Origin: Actinomucor elegans
Taxonomy: Eukaryota > Mucoromycota > Mucoromycetes > Mucorales > Mucoraceae
DNA length: 64,000 nt
Assembly (NCBI GenBank): GCA_026027325.1
Contig: JAMSLZ010000002.1
Span: 992,001-1,056,000, forward strand
Direction of reading: 5' to 3'
This document shows positions 10,375-20,644 of this stretch, one piece after another. Position 1 is the stretch's first letter. Each line of letters begins with the position of its first letter. Below the pieces are notes generated by a model. That model did no database searches, was not told the DNA's origin, and worked only from the letters and a program-made list of their open reading frames with translations. Position numbers and translations under genes: made by a program.

Positions 10375-13300
10375 ATGTCGAACAATTCATTAAGACAGAT
10401 ATATGAGCGATCGCAACTATTAATCTCACCTACTGTGAGAGGCGACATGCCTTTTATCACAAGAAGTCTCGATCAAATACAACAGGAAATTAAAAACATG
10501 TCTGAAAAATAAGGCCAACACAAGAGCTTCATGCCAAAGCGTAAGTAAGCTTGTTATATCGAGAAAAGCATCCATTGACACGAACCTTTTTTTTAGCCAT
10601 TACTTTCTTGCTAGCAACGGCATTACTACAGAACACGTCCCTTTACCCATAAATACGAGCCGTACCTTTGAAATGGTCGAGATGGAAGATCATACTAATA
10701 TCAAAGTAATAAATGACCATATGTCTTGAATAAAGCTCTAACTCTTTTTTGGTAGAAATTTTTGGAAGAGGAACATGAAAAGATACTGATTGAAACCATT
10801 GAAGAGCAAAGAACAATTGCAAGTAATTAATAGGCTTTCAGCAACTGAAAACTAAACGTGTGTCTTTTTGATAGAACGATCAAGAATTTCAGGAATTTTA
10901 CGATAAGCAATTTCAAGAGTTCTCTCAAGCCATGGAAAGAGTGCGTCTGGAAGAAGGCGAGAATATGACTGAGTTGAAAGAATTCGAGAAAAACAATAAC
11001 GGCCATGGCCGGGTGGTATGTAACTTGTTTACACCTGTTGAAACAAACTAACATTATTGCAGAGAATCAATGACTATGCTCAAGCTGTATCACAATTAAA
11101 CGATAATCGATTACAAAACACCGACTTTGACGTGATTAAAAGCTTCTCTAGTATTCGCAACATGTCAGAATTGAAGAGCGTAAGCTAAAATCATTAGTAA
11201 ATCAGAAAATCTTGACCAACATACGAACGTTTATTAGGCACAGGATAGCGCAATTGAAGCTTGGGATATTTTGGGTCATTTAGTAAACAAGTCTGGCATT
11301 CAAGGTCGCTTAGAAGGCCGTTTCTTACAAACCTACGTAACAGAACCATTTCAAAGTGCAGCTGCAACTAACACACGTCGCGCTCTTATTGTAGCATCCA
11401 AATCTTGGCTGGAGAACCAGTAAGTCACTCATTTGGAATAGAATCAATAATAGCTGACGTGTCAAATAGATATTCTCAATACATCAATGACGCATTGAAC
11501 AAGAATGCAAAGAAACTTTTGGTGGGTGGTATTCCCAGCTTTACTCATCGTTTGAAAGCATACATCGATCTTGTATTCAAGACTGCGACAGGATGGACAG
11601 ATTCAAGACTAGAAGTGGTAGAGGAACTACCTATCTGGGTTTTCATCTATCTGCTGATGCGTAGTGGGCATTTAGATATTGCTGCCAAATTCATTGACCA
11701 TAATCGCGAAAAGTTTTCATCAGAGAGAAAGTTTGTTTCCTACTTTGAACAGTACTTTAACGCGCAGCATCATTGTGTATCTAAACCAACCCAAGAAGCT
11801 ATTCTGGCAGACTATCATAAATTTGAATATGGCGAACAAGTAGTCGATCCTTATAAAGTACTTATCTACAAAATAATTGGTCGATGTGAATTGTACAACA
11901 AGAGTTTGCCTCAAATCATTCAAACTACAGAGGATTACATTTGGCTTCAGGTATGATCAATAGCATGGCCAAGATGAGATTACTCACATATACTTTAGCT
12001 GTCATTGGTAAGAGAGTTTACTGATACTGAGGCGGTACCATTTGAGCGTTATCGACTAGCAGATGTTCAAAACCGTGTATCTTCTTACGGAAGTGAATAT
12101 TTTGACCGTGAAGCATCAAATCCTTGGATTTATTTCAAGATTTTGCTCATGACACTTCAGTTCGAAAAGGCTATCGATTACTTGTACAAGCAAAAGAGAT
12201 TGCGACTGGAAACTGTGCATTTTTCCATTGGTTTGGTATATCACGGTTTATTAAGAGTGCCACAGACCAGTAAGCTGTTTGCCAGTAGTATTTGTAAGTG
12301 CCATAACTCTATCAAAAGTTTGAATGCTAAAAAATTTGTAGTGATTCAAGAAGGCAATACACATATGTTGGACTGGGTTCGACTTGTCTATCAATACGTT
12401 CAAGTGTATCTTGCCAATGATGCTAAAAAGGCTCTTGAGTACATCTCTTTGTTCTCTTTGTATTCACCTAAACAAGGTTATCACGACCAAGGTATGATCC
12501 AACTTGCTAAATCTTATACTTGTAAATACACCATGGCAAGTAAGGAATTCAAGGCTATTCTTGGATCTGTTGATGACAAAAAAATCGTAAGTCAATTTAA
12601 GTTTTAATAGAATCAACCCATTCTAACCTTTAAATAGCCTGGCTTTATTGATAAGCTGAAGGGATTACTAGACATAAGCACTGAACAAGAATTTGTTGAG
12701 CAAGTTCTTTATCCAATTGCAGAGCAATGCGTCTACAGTGGCCGCTGCGCAGATGCTGTCTATGTTTATAGCCTATGCCACGTAAGTTTAGCCAAATGCA
12801 AGACTCTCTAGACACTAACCATCTGCTTTAGGATTATAACAAGATGGTAGACGTCCTAGCAAAGGAACTCAGTGACGCGTTGCAACAGTCTCAATCATTC
12901 CGAGCTACTGATCCCACCTTATCACAACTATCAAACGATGAAATTATTCGCTCTGCAACTGAAACAATGGAAAATTATGAAAAACACGAGCAATTCTGTG
13001 CAGTGATCGATAGTCAACGCAAGCAAACGATCCGTGGTCTGATTCACCTGCTCGAATTCCGTTCATTATATGAAAAAGGGCACTATGGACAAGCTCTTCA
13101 ACTGTTGGAATATATCAATGTGATTCCTTTGACTGAAGACTTTTATCATATGCAACTGTTGGTCAGTCAATTCAACACTTTAGATGAAACCATTAAAAAG
13201 AATATACCTGAACTTTTATTGAATGCCATGGACATTTTATACAAAATCTGGGATGCTCAATCTTCCAATTTGTCTACACCTACCGCCGTAAGTTCTTTCG

Positions 13301-13524
13301 ATGTTGTTGAAATGTTTCATTCTAATACCCTATGTAGGAAATTGAAACCTTGGAACGTAAAGTACGCGCTGTGTTGACATTTACAGGTCTGATTCAATTT
13401 TATATCCCTAGTGATATTATCATTCGTTTAAACAAGTAAGTGTAATAAATGAATAACATCATGCTCTTGCTAATTTCGTTGTTCACACAGAGCCGATATG
13501 TTGATATCCGCAAGAAGAAAATAA
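10375..13524 (+). CDS. NIC96: Nucleoporin NIC96/NUP93 family, with an apparent 1-nt frameshift in exon 1
   Basis: Scaffold nucleoporin of the inner ring of the nuclear pore complex. The N-terminal helix (LRQIYERSQLLI) corresponds to the region that binds the Nsp1 channel complex. The alpha-solenoid body follows, with a family-like ELHAKAHYFLASNGI segment, LPIWVFIYLLMRSGHLDIAA, and NPWIYFKILLMTLQFEKAIDYL. About thirteen exons run to the stop at 13522-13524. With one base restored in the A run at 10505-10509 the spliced length comes to 843 residues, close to yeast Nic96 and human NUP93. As given, the first exon stops at TAA 10510-10512. The third intron (10819-10874) uses a GC donor (GCAAGT) with a normal TAG acceptor. 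A possible 48-nt intron near 12294-12341 is divisible by three, so its removal is uncertain. Everything downstream of exon 1 is intact, which favours a functional gene with a sequence error over a pseudogene. Confidence 0.9.
10819..10874 (+). other. GC-AG intron in NIC96
   Basis: The exon at 10756-10818 encodes KFLEEE...EQRTI in phase 0. Only a GC donor at 10819 (GCAAGT) joins it in frame to the next exon at 10875 (NDQEFQEFYD). The nearby GT donor at 10822 leads to an early stop. GCAAGT...AG is the known minor GC-AG intron class, spliced by the major spliceosome. Confidence 0.75.
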
Positions 13525-13800
13525 CCGCTTCTATTATTATTGTACAAATTAAAACAACAATCCTTTTCAATATTTGGAAACGCCCATATATCCATTAATA
13601 AAGAAAAGGTTAACTATTTTTCATCATTCTTCTTCTATAGCCTTGTCGCTACTTACTTTTACATGTACCTGCGAAAGGAAAATCGAAATTGTCATCTAAT
13701 GCAAACAAATGTGAACAAGTCATTGAATGAAACAAGCCCATTAGTAACGGATTGCGGCTTTATACTAGATACAATGACATTCTAATTATAGATTACTAAA

Positions 13801-13845
13801 TAGATGTGGTGTTAAACCGAGATCTGTAGAGAGATCTAGAGGTAA
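13801..13845 (+). repeat. Degenerate dispersed repeat copy (AGATCT family)
   Basis: Reads TAGATGTGGTGTTAAACCGAGATC followed by TGTAGAGAGATCTAGAGG. It matches the copy at 63769 (TAGATGTGACATT, then GAGAGATCTATAG) and the reverse complement of the copy at 2921. It is a diverged relic of unknown class. Confidence 0.45.
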
Positions 13846-14165
13846 AAAGTGCCATGTCAATGTTTAAACAGCGACGTTTGGAGAATATAGTGATTAGAGA
13901 TGCTTGAAAATATTGCTCTTGGTTCATAAAGACGAACAACTGCCTACTTGCGTATATATTGCTTAAATAAAGTTTTAGACGGTATATGTTATTGTTAAGG
14001 TTGAGCAATAACCTATCATTGTAAACAGGAAAATATTATATTTTTAAACATTGAAGTTTTTTTTTTTTTTTTATTTTTTTGCCTAACATACGTGAGGAAG
14101 ACATGTGTTAGAAGTATCGAAGCTTTACTTCGGTTTATTGCCAAGCTATGCGCAACTGTTTGGTT

Positions 14166-14283
14166 TTACGGGTTATTGGGATGTGCATTTTGTTGCTGTT
14201 GTTGTTGTTGTTGGTCCATGTACCAATCTTCGTCTGCCAATAAAATCAAGTGATTTGTAGTGGCGACAGCTACTACATTACTA
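14166..14283 (-). pseudogene. Orphan coding fragment: C-terminal exon with a poly-Gln tail
   Basis: On the minus strand an AG acceptor (ATGACAG) just above 14283 opens a clean frame containing SNVVAVATTNHLILLADEDW, then YMD, eight glutamines and NAHPNNP, ending with TAA at 14166-14168. The amphipathic VAVATT...LILL strand pattern and the low-complexity Gln tail are protein-like. No upstream exon can be found in the 650 bp up to the transposon. It may be the surviving 3' end of a decayed gene, or the end of a gene whose other exons I cannot see. I do not recognise the family. Confidence 0.4.
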
Positions 14284-14929
14284 CTGTCATAATCAAGTCA
14301 AGATGACATTCAGTCAAGAAAGATTAGACAGAACAGTTACAACTATATATATAATTACAGCTACAGCTGTCGAACATATTATCAATCCCTTGTTTTTCCG
14401 ACCATTATCACTAATTAGTAGGATACTTCTCTATCAGTCAAACCATACTAGTCTTATCAGGAGCTTTATTCATTGTATTGCATGCATAGTCTAATCTTTT
14501 CTTTTTTTTTATCAAAATATAAACCTTTTCTGAGGCAATCGGTTAGATAATACTTGATTTAAATATACGAAACTTGAGAACAAAACATATTGCACTGATG
14601 ACCATAAGGTGCATATACATTTCATGGTCTGTTTATTGTGTCAAGAAAACCCAAGCTTTTATATATGGTTATTCGTGCTATAGTGGTAAGTCTCACAAAT
14701 TTCATTGGCTTGCAATCCAAGTAATATCCCCTAGTGGATATGGTGAAAGAAACATGCCCTTTTATTATTAGTTATTGCAAATAAGGCGATAATTATTCGA
14801 AGTAATTCGGATAACTATATAAGGGCTGAAGAGGCGTTTATATGTTCATCTGCTGAGGCACGTTATTTGGCAGGAGGTCATTTTAGCTATTTTTAGTGGT
14901 TCCTCGAGGATTTTTTATTTTTATTTTTT

Positions 14930-15142
14930 CACTATGGGAAAAAAAAAGTGAAATAAAGTGAATTCATGGCAAAATCAAGTGAATTTCAAGTGAATTAGTG
15001 CTTTCACCTGAATTTAAAGTGAAATAAAGTGAATTTCATGGCAACTTGGAAACCAGGTTAATGCACCTTAACTTTTATTTCCATTATTTTTCCATGAATT
15101 TCCATGTTTCCCAATTGGAGTGAATATGGAGCTAGTTCGAGT
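14930..15142. repeat. Left terminal and subterminal repeats of the CACTA element
   Basis: After the terminal CACTATGGGAAAA come repeated AAGTGAAATAAAGTGAATTCATGGCAA-like stretches, one at about 14946-14972 and a near-identical one from 15017, separated by further AAGTGAATT copies. Such clustered short motifs close to the ends are where CACTA-family accessory proteins are known to bind in plants. Binding here is inferred. Confidence 0.75.
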
Positions 15143-15239
15143 AAATTGTATGTTAAACTAAACAGTGAAGCAGAGCTCTGGTTTCAACGAATATAAGACA
15201 GCATTGATAGTATAGAATAAATTTATATATGTACTTGGT

Positions 15240-18200
15240 TTAATAAGGTCTCCAAGCAACATATGTTTTGTCTTTATTTAATAAAGAAGGTATAAGTATA
15301 GCATATCCTATTATGTCCTTGGCTTTGATTATTTTCCATAGGAGCCTTTCTTCATAGGGTTGCGTATAATAGCAGCATGTTTGACCATCAAACACTAAAG
15401 TCGTTTGATGTTGTAATAAGGCAAGTATTTGATCTTTCCATCTAATAAACTGCTTTACTTGGCCTATATTATATTGTAAGGACATAGTATCATCTGATAT
15501 GTATGCAACTATCTTTTGGTTTTGTTTTCTTGAAGAAATATCAACGGTTTGGCCATTCCTCGTTTTACCGTAAGTATTAGAAGTAGAAACAGAGTACTCC
15601 TCTTCTGTTGAACTGGAACCATTATGATCGGCTAGATATTGCTGGATTAGATGCTTAATATCACACGTTGGAAATAATTGGTTGATTAAGTCAGCAGAAG
15701 AAGGTTTAAATACCATATCTTCATCAACACTATGGCTTTCAATTCCAATCTGCCAGTTTTTATACGCTTTTGTGTAGTGATCCATTAGAACAGTGACAGA
15801 GTTTTTTTGAGGATTTTGTTTAGACTTGATATGTCTTTTTACATCTTGAATACTTCTTTCAAGAGTTCGGGCGCTTATCAATCTAAGTGGACCAAGCTGA
15901 AAAATAATATAGGACAAATGTTTTAGATAATGCTGGTTAATGGTAAATGTATCTTTTCCCATCTTCTGCAGTAAGAACGCATGCCATCTTTTTACTAATC
16001 TAGAATGAAAAGACGATATAAATTATCGAAAACTTAGCATAGCTGCACGTAGTAGTCTCTCAAAAAAAAAACTTACTCATCAATCCGTAACAGATCACTT
16101 GGATATATGTTGAATTTTTGGGTCAAAGTGCAGACCATGGATATTGATTTCAAAGCATTGCACGCATCATCAACAGCTTCCAGTACAGGAGAAGCTACCT
16201 TTCTCTTCTTTTTTCTATTTCTTTCGGTTTGGTAAATATCAGCATGTTGTTTTCGTAACGCCTCCACTACCAAAGTGGGTACTATGTACATTAAAAAATC
16301 AATCCAGTCAACGCTACGAGATTGGCCTGATTTGGAAGAAATATCTAAGTGAAGAAAAAAGCAAGGATATTAATTCATTGGAATAATTAGCATTAAGTTT
16401 CTTGAGTTAATCTCTAATACCTATAAATTGACCATCAATGGCTCCATTTGGAAGCATTCGTTGTATTTGAACCATTGCTCTGCCAATTTCTTCTCTATAG
16501 GCGTTCCGAAGGAACAAAGGGTTATAGTATCCGAATCTCTGAGAGTCATCCTTCATCATGGACCATATGTGCTTGGCTATATTCATTCCCCATAAGTGCA
16601 TCTCATCTAATCCAAAAAATGAACATCCATGAAAGCTTTTTAATAATGCAAATGGCAATTTCCCTTTGAGTGAAGTAGCCTAGATAGTTAATCAAATCAT
16701 ACTGCATTAGACACTGATACAGTTACTATTGTTTAATTTATTAAGCTTCTTACCAAGTCACCGTTTTGATAATCCTCAGAAGTCCTTAATGGGTATTCAA
16801 TGGGCTCTTGTGCTTCATTTGTTCCAGGAAAAACTATAGTCCTTTTTGATTTGGAATAAATGCCTTTGATCTTGCAAATGCGGCATCCATGGTAAGAATT
16901 ATGGCCAGCATGTAAACATAGCTCTGATAGTCCAGGAATATCACCAATTATGTTTAATAAGTGGGCCTTTATACGGATGGAAGAGGTTCCTGTTTCGACA
17001 ATAATGCCTTCTGTTTCCAAAACGAGAAGCTCCTGGATGGTAGGATAAAGGAAACTAAAGATATCATAGGGTTTTCTCGGACCAGGTATGACGGCAACGA
17101 TCAGTCTGTTTTCTGGATCAAATCTATAATAGAGCATTTAATTTATCCATTAAAGTTTCAGCGCCAAGTTATTTTGTTTTGTACCTTTGTTCTGGTGGTA
17201 TATCATTAATAGTAAACATGATAATTGCCATACTATTATCACCTGTGTCAAAAGGATGGAATCCATCGTAATGGAACGAGAGCGAGAGGTTATAGTCTTC
17301 TTCGGCGTCACTATTTCTACTTTTAAAAGCGAATCCATCCAATATATCTCTCTCGCAGCCATCAAGCTCATCGGTTGAACTATACACAGAGCTACGCGTA
17401 GCTTTATATTTCAACTTCTTCCTATTCTTTTCAGACAGCATAAAATAGGCCAACTGCTTACTAAGTGATAGTTGGTAATGCTTGGCTTTAGCTTCCATGA
17501 TAGTTGATGTGGACGATGTCTCTTCATAACGATGTCTCTTGCAACTTAACCTAGGGCAAGCAGTTTGACTGTCACCAGGGTAATACATGTAGCACCCTTC
17601 AGGACACATGTCATATTTATCAGCTTGAAGTTGGATTATATGATTATTATTAATGCTTTCGCATTTATACGGGCTGATGAATTTTAGATGTTCTATAAAA
17701 GAAAATAAGAATAGCAGTGAGCACACTGGTAGTAGTAAAGCAGCAAGATGGAAATAATAACTATACCACTATTCATCTCAATTAAGTACTCATTGAAGAA
17801 GTTGAATATTTTTTCGGTCGTACTTTTTGATACATTGTTTTCTTTTAAGAGATACTTCAGTTCTAGACTTTTCCTCTCTGGAGGACTTAAAATATCCATG
17901 TACTGTTTACCATCGTCCTTGATTTTAAGCTGAATAGGATGGGTAATAGTATCTTTGAATTTGCTTAATCTAGAGTATATTTCTTCCACTGTGGTTTTTT
18001 TTATTGCGTCTTCTTCTATAGCGCCAACTGTTCGCCAACCTTCTTGTATTACCTTAGTTTTTTCTGAATTTTCTTCTTCATTCGCTATAGAGTCGCATTC
18101 ATCCAAGCTGTTCATATCTACAGAGTTACTGAAATCACAGTGGCTTGTTCGTAAAATATCAGCAGGATTGTTATTTACAATATCAGTGCTTGATTGATGT

Positions 18201-18394
18201 TGCGTTTCATGGTTTAAAAGATCATCTGATACATAAGGGTTACTGGCGAAATGACCTTGCTGAGATAGTGTAAGTTTCTGCTTTACTTGACTATATATAT
18301 TGAAAGCACGTCGCATTCTGCAATTGATAATATGCCTTCTTATTTCTTTTTTAGTAAAGTACTGTTGACACACTGGGCAGTTTTCACCAGGCAT
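15240..18394 (-). CDS. TNP2-like CACTA transposase
   Basis: Catalyses excision and insertion of the surrounding element. Six exons (18394-17767, 17692-17185, 17123-16754, 16679-16421, 16344-16077, 15999-15240) join in frame at GT-AG introns of 57-77 nt and give 930 residues. The N-terminus has a C2HC finger (CPVC, then H and C in HIINC). A second Cys cluster, CPEGCYMYY with CPRLSCKRHRYEE, resembles the cluster preceding the catalytic core in TNP2 proteins. The core reads HYDGFHPF, then IMFTINDIPPEQR, IPGPRKPYDIFSFLYP, GDIPGLSELCLHAGHNSYHGCRIC and GLDEMHLWGMN. The Asp residues in HYDG, GDIPG and GLDEMH are the likely DDE/DDD positions; this assignment is by family resemblance. The C-terminal part includes LGPLRLISARTLERSI, common in fungal TNP2 proteins. 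There are no stops or frameshifts. The start at 18394 (MPGENCPVC) directly precedes the zinc finger. Confidence 0.9.
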
Positions 18395-19007
18395 TATTCT
18401 TGTTGAAATAGGCGAAAGAGTAAAATAAAGGTAAAAGCGTTGGGACTCTGCACGTATTATATGCACAGTTTTAGAGATGCGGTAAAAATTGAATAAAAAG
18501 CGAATAAATGAATTAAAACCGTTTTATGAGGTTTTATTGATCTAAAGTAAGTTTAGCTATCCTATCTAGCACGTATGTCTTGTATTTAGATTTCAAAGAA
18601 AATAGTCTCTTGGTAACAATCAAAGGTCTTTTTTAATATATGTTCACTCTGCATTAATTGTCCTTTCAGCGGTGATCCAAACTTCCCTCTTTAGATGGAT
18701 GGTTAGATGAAACCCATTCCTTAATATATATATGCAGAGTGCCATATGTGCGTTTCACCACAAGAGAGATATCAATATTCGAGCAAGGTTTGTTTATTAC
18801 GCATAATTACGTTACATTAGCTCTAATAGGTTCTGATTTTTTGTATATGATACCTAGCACTTCCTGGTAAGATTCTCCCGACACAGGCTATACCTATTAA
18901 GTTAAAGCCATTTTTAACTGCAGGGCTTATGATATAAAGATGGTTCCACTACATGCATTTCTTTTGCACTCATTTCTTTCCATAAATTTTATAAAATCAT
19001 TAGAATC
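18395..19007. promoter_or_regulatory. Divergent promoter region inside the CACTA element
   Basis: The 613 bp between the transposase start and the second gene carry no open frame and must hold both promoters. AT-rich boxes such as TTAATATATATATG (about 18721-18734) occur. No specific operator is recognisable. Confidence 0.4.
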
Positions 19008-19681
19008 ATGCCAGCTAACAGAAGACAAATTAGACAGACCAGCCAATCCAGTCAATCCAGCAGCAGAGAAAACGACAGAGATCTTAACAGTCAAATAAAT
19101 CTACCTCCACCTTGGATGGAAGATTTTAAACAAGATCTCGTAAACTATTTCGATGAAAAGCTTCAACCCTCTTTAAACATAGGAAGCTCAAAAACTATCC
19201 CAGTGCCAAAGAAGCAAAGGAGAGTAAATTCTAAAGTCTATATCCAATGCTTTTTAAAAGAACACCTAAAGGAGCCAGTGCCTAATGATGAAGATATCAG
19301 CAGCCTGATGGGAATACTTGATCAAGAAGCTTTCTCTTCAGTACTAACTTTTGCGCAGCAGAACCCAGAAGCTGCATGTAAAAGCTGGAGGCTGCTTTCT
19401 TCTCTTAATAAGCTCTCCATGATACAGTCGGCACTACAACAGTCGATAGCATCAGATGAACGGCTTGCTATCATCAACAAGTGTGTAAGATTTTGGCCTT
19501 GCGAGTTTCTTGTGCAAGAAAAATGGACTAACAGAAGCAAATATAACAGGAAGAAAGTGTAAGTGTACATTCTATAACTATTGCATATTGAATCAAAAGG
19601 AGAGAAAAATGAACACCCATTTGTAGGCTTCAAGCGGAAGGTGCGCAGTTAAGAAATGCAAGAAATCAAGGACTGCAGTAA
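19008..19681 (+). CDS. Second protein of the CACTA element, function unknown
   Basis: Starts at ATG 19008. One intron (GTAAGT at about 19559 to TTGTAG at 19626) joins AAA-GT to G-CTT-CAA in phase, extending the product to about 202 residues with stop TAA 19679-19681. The first 30 residues are Ser/Gln/Arg-rich (RRQIRQTSQSSQSSS), followed by PPPWMEDFKQDLVNYFDEKL, a basic patch PKKQRRVNSK, and a helical middle (LMGILDQEAF, SWRLLSSLNKLSMIQSALQQ). The C-terminus is basic (KWTNRSKYNRKK). It has no transposase catalytic motif. By analogy with plant En/Spm, where TnpA binds subterminal repeats, it could be a DNA-binding partner of the transposase. That is an inference from position and basic patches only. 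Without the intron the frame would stop at 19562. Confidence 0.7.
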
Positions 19682-19840
19682 TATATCAGTAAATATAATT
19701 AGCTTAATATTATATACCCATTTTGTATCGTTTATCTTATTGAATAAAGAGTCATCATTACACATATGTTGTTTCATTATCTATACATGGTTAATACATG
19801 CAAAAAAGGTTGAAATATAAGTGGTTGAAATCATAGGAAG

Positions 19841-20074
19841 GTTAACATGCTTTTCGAGTGAATTGCAAGTGAATTGCAAGTTAACATGTTTTTCGAGTGA
19901 ATTGCAAGTGAATTGCAAGTTAACATGTTTTTCGAGTGAATTGCAAGTGAATTGCAAGTTAACATGTTTTTCGAGTGAATTGCAAGTGAATTGCGAGTTA
20001 ACATGTTTTTCGAGTTAATTTAAGGTGAATTTCGGGTTAACCTGATTTTCAAGTGAATTGCAGGTGAATTGCAA
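19841..20074 (+). repeat. Six 39-bp tandem repeats at the right end of the CACTA element
   Basis: The unit starts GTTAACATGTTTTTCGAGTG and continues AATTGCAAGTGAATTGCAA. Copies start at 19841, 19880, 19919, 19958, 19997 and 20036. The first four are nearly identical and the last two diverged. After 20075 the same motif appears inverted (TTGAATTCACTCG, GAAATTCACTCG) up to the terminus, so the end can fold on itself. The position suggests a protein-binding array. Confidence 0.9.
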
Positions 20075-20330
20075 GTTAACTTGAATTCACTCGAAACGGC
20101 AACGATTCTCCTGCAAACCGAGTTAACTTGAAATTCACTCGAAATTCACTCGAATTTTTCCCATAGTGTTTTGATTCATTTGTTTGCTCCGCTAACTAAT
20201 GGAGCTGGCATCTATTGTCTGTTCCTGGATATTGAGGATAAAAAAAAAAATGCTGCTAATTATTTATTATTATGTACAAAAGAAAAAAAAAGTTCTGCTG
20301 GGGTATGATGATGGAATATGATGATACAAG

Positions 20331-20573
20331 TTACAAATGAAATGATACAAGTCGATTCATAGGATCCGTTGTAATCGTTGTAGGCTTTGGTTCATTTAGA
20401 GTTCGCTTGAATAGATGATGGAATAGCTTTGTAGTTGTAAATGAACTCTGTTCAACTTGTTGCTGTCGTGTTTTTAAACCTTCTGATAATTTATCACTGT
20501 GTTTTATCAAGCATACTTGTCTATACTGTTCACGAAGATAGATAGGGTCGAGATCACCTTGGAAAAAAGACAT
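20331..20573 (-). CDS. Possible small protein of 80 residues
   Basis: A single open frame from ATG 20573 (MSFFQGDLDPIYLREQYRQ) to a stop at 20331. Residues 10-45 are predicted by eye to be helical and charged (VCLIKHSDKLSEGLKTRQQQ), followed by TKLFHHLFKRTLNEPK. There is no signal peptide, membrane segment or known motif. A GT (GTATCA) near the end of the frame could be a splice donor, making this the first exon of something longer, but no partner exon is evident. It may be spurious. Confidence 0.3.
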   Translation of the reverse strand: MSFFQGDLDPIYLREQYRQVCLIKHSDKLSEGLKTRQQQVEQSSFTTTKLFHHLFKRTLNEPKPTTITTDPMNRLVSFHL

Positions 20574-20644
20574 TTTGATAGAGTGTTGCAACTGAAGAAT
20601 GTAGGGAAGAGAATATAAAGATTGTCATTCAGGCGATCACCTTT

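Larger units (their letters stand above)
13525..14929. other. Eroded region left of the transposon
   Basis: No complete gene. It holds a copy of the dispersed AGATCT repeat (13801-13845), a T run near 14060, and a short coding relic on the minus strand (14166-14283, listed separately). The last bases before the transposon are a run of six T (14924-14929). Confidence 0.5.
14930..20168. mobile_element. Complete CACTA-type (EnSpm/CMC) DNA transposon, 5,239 bp
   Basis: The left end starts CACTATGGGAAAA at 14930. The right end is its exact reverse complement, ending ...TTTTCCCATAGTG at 20168. Both flanks are T runs (TTT at 14927-14929 and 20169-20171), compatible with the 3-bp target duplication of CACTA elements but not provable inside a T run. 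Subterminal DNA at both ends is filled with AAGTGAATT-type motifs in both orientations, including a 39-bp tandem array on the right. Inside are two divergent genes: a TNP2-like transposase on the minus strand (15240-18394) with no break in six exons, and a second protein on the plus strand (19008-19681). Matching ends and open genes indicate a recent, possibly still active insertion. Confidence 0.92.

Noticed and set aside
10819..10874. Second frameshift in NIC96
   Set aside because: The GT donor at 10822 gives a stop, but the GC donor at 10819 joins the exons in frame, so a GC-AG intron explains it without a sequence change.
18700..20018. Open frame across the 39-bp repeats (65 codons)
   Set aside because: The repeat length is a multiple of three, so the frame stays open by chance. 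It is the subterminal array of the transposon, not a protein.
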